This document shows positions 14,079 to 16,261 of a stretch of 16,261 nt of DNA, piece after piece. The DNA is from Dehalococcoidia bacterium. GTDB lineage: Bacteria > Chloroflexota > Dehalococcoidia > SM23-28-2 > RBG-16-64-32. The first letter of the stretch is position 1. Each line of letters starts with the position of its first letter. The position numbers and the translations under genes are program-made. The notes under the pieces are model-generated. The model was given only the letters and a program-made list of their open reading frames with translations. It was not told the DNA's origin and did no database searches. Location: assembly GCA_030690405.1 (NCBI GenBank), contig JAUYGU010000057.1:1-16261 (forward strand), given 5' to 3'.

Positions 14079-14107
14079 TTGCGCGTCTTGAACGTATGAT
14101 GTATCTT
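14079..14107 (+). promoter_or_regulatory. predicted rho promoter
   Basis: TTGCGC (14079-14084) and TATCTT (14102-14107) are 17 bases apart. An overlapping pair, TTGCGT (14071-14076) and TATGAT (14095-14100), is 18 apart. Either would give rho a leader of roughly 90-130 bases in addition to read-through from pyrG. Confidence 0.5.
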
Positions 14108-14207
14108 GATTTCGCCTCCCCATTCTTCTACCGTGGCCCGTAAACGTGCCTGGGTCCGGTGAGGCCCGCAGAACTCAGAGACCGCGGAGAGAGATACCAC
14201 CGCGGAG

Positions 14208-15500
14208 TTGGAAGAACCCCTTCCGGAGTCCCCCTTGGATCTTGTTGAGCTAGAAACCAGAACCCGCGACGAGCTGCTGGAAGTTGCCAAGGAGCTGGGC
14301 CTCAGCGGCACCGGCTCCCTGCGCAAGCAGGACATAGTCTACCGCATCCTCCAGGCCCGGGCCGAAAGCGAAGGCAACTACTTCGCCGGCGGCATCCTGG
14401 AGATGGCCCAGGACGGCTACGGCTTCCTGCGCGCGGACAGGCTGCGGCCCGGCCTGAGCGATATCTACGTCTCTCAGTCCCAGGTCCGCCGCTTCGCCCT
14501 GCGCACCGGCGATTACGTGATGGGCACCGCCCGCCAGCCCAAGGACTCCGAGAAGTACTACGGCCTCCTGCGCGTGGACGCCGTCAACGGCCTGGACCCG
14601 GAGACCGCCAAGCGCCGCCCCTACTTCGAGCAGTTGACGCCGATCTTCCCCAACGAGCTCATCGACCTGGAAGTCGGCGACAGCAACCTCTCCACCCGCC
14701 TCATCAACCTCATCGCGCCCATCGGCCGCGGCCAGCGCGGGCTCATCGTCTCCCCGCCGAAGGCCGGCAAGACCGTCCTCCTCAAGACCATCGCCACCGC
14801 CGTCGCTAACCACTACGAGGACATCCACATCATCGTCCTCCTCATCGGCGAGCGGCCGGAGGAGGTCACGGACTGGCGCCGCTCCGTAGAGCAGGCGGAG
14901 GTCCTGGCCGCCACCTTCGACGACCCCGTCGAGGAGCAGACGCGGGTGGCCGAGATGGGGATTGAGAGGGCGCGGCGGCTGGTGGAGTGCGGGCGGCACA
15001 TCCTGGTCCTCCTGGACGGCATCACCCGCCTGACCCGCGCCTACAACCTGGCGCTGCCGCCCAGCGGACGCACGCTCTCCGGCGGCCTCGACCCGGCGGC
15101 CCTGCACCCCTCCAAGCGGCTGTTCGGCGCCGCCCGCAACATGGAGGAGGGCGGCAGCCTCACCATGATCGCCACCTGCCTCATCGACACCGGCAGCCGC
15201 ATGGACGAGGTGATCTTCGAGGAGTTCAAGGGCACCGGCAACTGGGAGCTCTTCCTTGACCGGCGCATGGCGGAGAAGCGCTCCTTTCCCGCCATCGACA
15301 TCCAGCGCTCCAGCACCCGCCGCGACGACCTCCTCCTGGACGAGCAGACCTACCAGCGCGTGCTGCTGCTGCGGCGAATGACCTACCTCGTTTCCCAGAA
15401 CTCCCCCGGCTCCACAGAGGCGACGGAGCTCATCCTGGAGCGGCTACAGCGCACCCGCAACAACGAGGAGTTCCTCGCCACCATCAAAGACGCTGTCTAA
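14208..15500 (+). CDS. rho: transcription termination factor Rho
   Basis: The 430-residue protein is a hexameric RNA-dependent ATPase that ends transcription. It shows the N-terminal helical domain (about 10-48), a cold-shock-like RNA-binding fold with DGYGFLR at 69-75, the Walker A PPKAGKT (183-189), the Walker B LLDGITRL with Asp270, and the C-terminal arginine-finger and R-loop region up to 430. Nothing essential is missing and there is no large insertion. The start is uncertain: TTG 14208 gives the longest frame with a poor ribosome site, while TTG 14235 (421 residues) has GGAG at six bases and begins where Bacillus-type Rho proteins usually do. No ATG or GTG is available in frame upstream. 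Confidence 0.95.
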   Translation: MEEPLPESPLDLVELETRTRDELLEVAKELGLSGTGSLRKQDIVYRILQARAESEGNYFAGGILEMAQDGYGFLRADRLRPGLSDIYVSQSQVRRFALRTGDYVMGTARQPKDSEKYYGLLRVDAVNGLDPETAKRRPYFEQLTPIFPNELIDLEVGDSNLSTRLINLIAPIGRGQRGLIVSPPKAGKTVLLKTIATAVANHYEDIHIIVLLIGERPEEVTDWRRSVEQAEVLAATFDDPVEEQTRVAEMGIERARRLVECGRHILVLLDGITRLTRAYNLALPPSGRTLSGGLDPAALHPSKRLFGAARNMEEGGSLTMIATCLIDTGSRMDEVIFEEFKGTGNWELFLDRRMAEKRSFPAIDIQRSSTRRDDLLLDEQTYQRVLLLRRMTYLVSQNSPGSTEATELILERLQRTRNNEEFLATIKDAV

Positions 15501-15572
15501 CCGGGCGTTCACCTACTTTTCCCCCGCACCTCTTCCCCTCGTCTGTCACGGTCACCTCCGTAATGCGTCAAT

Positions 15573-15602
15573 TTGTGAAGAACTTGACAAGTGGGGTATA
15601 AT
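15573..15602 (+). promoter_or_regulatory. predicted promoter of the LysM gene
   Basis: A perfect TATAAT (15597-15602) is preceded at 18 bases by TTGTGA (15573-15578). A perfect TTGACA (15584-15589) lies between them only seven bases from the TATAAT, too near to act as its -35, so it may belong to a second or regulatory element. Confidence 0.55.
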
Positions 15603-15674
15603 GACCGGCGATTGTAATAGGCTTCTTGGGCGGCGCCGTCAGGGCGCTGTCTTGGTAAGAGGGGGCGAGTAAAG

Positions 15675-15689
15675 AGGAGGTAGGTTATT
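15675..15689 (+). promoter_or_regulatory. ribosome binding site pointing to an ATT start
   Basis: AGGAGG (15675-15680) is followed after six bases by ATT (15687-15689), in frame with the LysM protein. No ATG, GTG or TTG occurs in that frame within optimal range. Confidence 0.5.
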
Positions 15690-16261
15690 CGGGAACCGCA
15701 CGCGTTTTCCCCGCGCTGGCCACGGGGTCGAAACCGACGCGATTCTGACCCGGAGACCACGGGCAGGCCGCTAACCGAATACCGAAGGTACTATCTCCAC
15801 GGAGCCTTCATCCTCATGGCAGCCGCCGCCGTGATCCTGGCGGCGACAGGCGCCCTGGGCCGGGTGTCGTACCCCCTGGCCTTGACCGACCCCACTCCTC
15901 AGGCAGCCCTCAGCGAGAGTCCTTCCGCCGGCTACCTCCGCCCGCCGGTCGTCCTCGCCACCTCACCCGGCATCTTCTTCGTCAACCCTGACCCGCCGCC
16001 GGCCCCGGCAGCCGAGCCAACGCCGGAAGCGACGCCGGCTCCGGAGCCAACGCCTGAACCCCAGCCCGCCTTCATCGTCTACACCGTCCAGCCGGGAGAC
16101 ACCATCGCCTCCATCGCCGCCGCATACGGCGTAGGCATCGAGTACATCCTCTGGAACAACCCGGACCTTAGCGCTGACCCCGACCTCCTGCTCATCGGGC
16201 AGAAGATACAGATCCCCAGCGTCAACGGCCTCATATACAACGTGAAGCTGGGCGATACGCT
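15687..16261 (+). CDS. LysM-domain membrane-anchored protein (3' end outside window)
   Basis: At least 191 residues are present, cut off by the window end. An Arg/Pro-rich cytoplasmic-type N-terminus (about 1-35) precedes one hydrophobic anchor (about 36-58), a Pro-rich stretch with TPEATPAPEPTP (about 105-126), and a full LysM domain (about 129-180: YTVQPGDTIASIAAAYGV, WNNPDL, IGQKIQIP). A second LysM begins at YNVKLGDT near the end. LysM binds peptidoglycan or related glycans, so this is a cell-wall-associated protein, often a peptidase, but any catalytic domain lies beyond the window. I place the start at ATT 15687 because of the spacing to AGGAGG; the first ATG (15816) sits inside the anchor with no ribosome site. 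Confidence 0.75.
   Translation, partial: MREPHAFSPRWPRGRNRRDSDPETTGRPLTEYRRYYLHGAFILMAAAAVILAATGALGRVSYPLALTDPTPQAALSESPSAGYLRPPVVLATSPGIFFVNPDPPPAPAAEPTPEATPAPEPTPEPQPAFIVYTVQPGDTIASIAAAYGVGIEYILWNNPDLSADPDLLLIGQKIQIPSVNGLIYNVKLGDT

Noticed and set aside
1..16261. tRNA, rRNA, integrase, transposase or phage genes.
   Set aside because: I looked on both strands and saw no cloverleaf, rRNA core sequence or recognisable mobile-element protein.

Overview
The window is GC-rich and densely coded. It looks like a chromosomal segment of an uncultivated bacterium, probably a Chloroflexota member (Dehalococcoidia or SAR202-like). That assignment is inferred from the mix of genes: AidB-type acyl-CoA dehydrogenase, crotonase, a pyrG / DUF2269-like / transaldolase / rho run, and surface proteins with Pro-Thr-Glu linkers. 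No rRNA gene is present to confirm it.

Layout. Positions 1-2912 hold the end of a CBS-domain protein, translationally coupled (ATGA) to a P2-type cation ATPase. On the opposite strand, 2938-3731 holds a decayed universal stress protein tail, a CBS-pair protein and a 56-aa hypothetical protein. Next come an AidB-like acyl-CoA dehydrogenase (3942-5690, +), a lipoprotein (5699-6331, -), a small membrane protein and an enoyl-CoA hydratase (6432-7536, -). About 800 bp without an intact gene (7537-8337) follow. This stretch contains several predicted RNA structures and a decayed M16 peptidase tail. Two secreted proteins come next: a TasA/camelysin-like small protein and a ten-repeat RTX-like protein with a Pro/Thr/Glu tail. 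They converge on a full-length M16 peptidase (9712-10986, -). The last third is housekeeping: pyrG, a four-helix membrane protein, a small transaldolase, rho, and the start of a LysM protein cut off by the window end.

Main signals. (1) The leader of the TasA-like gene has a 14-bp long-range helix. Its 3' arm can instead pair with a downstream repeat of the 5' arm, forming a hairpin followed by TTTTGTTT. This is the architecture of a riboswitch or attenuator, and I do not recognise the class. (2) The pyrG leader is predicted to start GGGC and carries a C6 tract facing a G5 Shine-Dalgarno tract. This suggests a translational version of the CTP-sensing reiterative-transcription control known for Bacillus pyrG. 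(3) Three 3'-terminal gene remnants (Usp, crotonase, M16) lie between intact genes; two have a full-length relative inside the window. (4) An 88-nt three-way-junction RNA candidate is followed by T5. (5) The LysM gene appears to start at ATT.

Functionally, the acyl-CoA dehydrogenase and crotonase point to acyl-CoA metabolism. The secreted RTX, TasA-like, lipoprotein and LysM genes point to an elaborated cell surface. pyrG, transaldolase and rho are core nucleotide, carbon and transcription functions.
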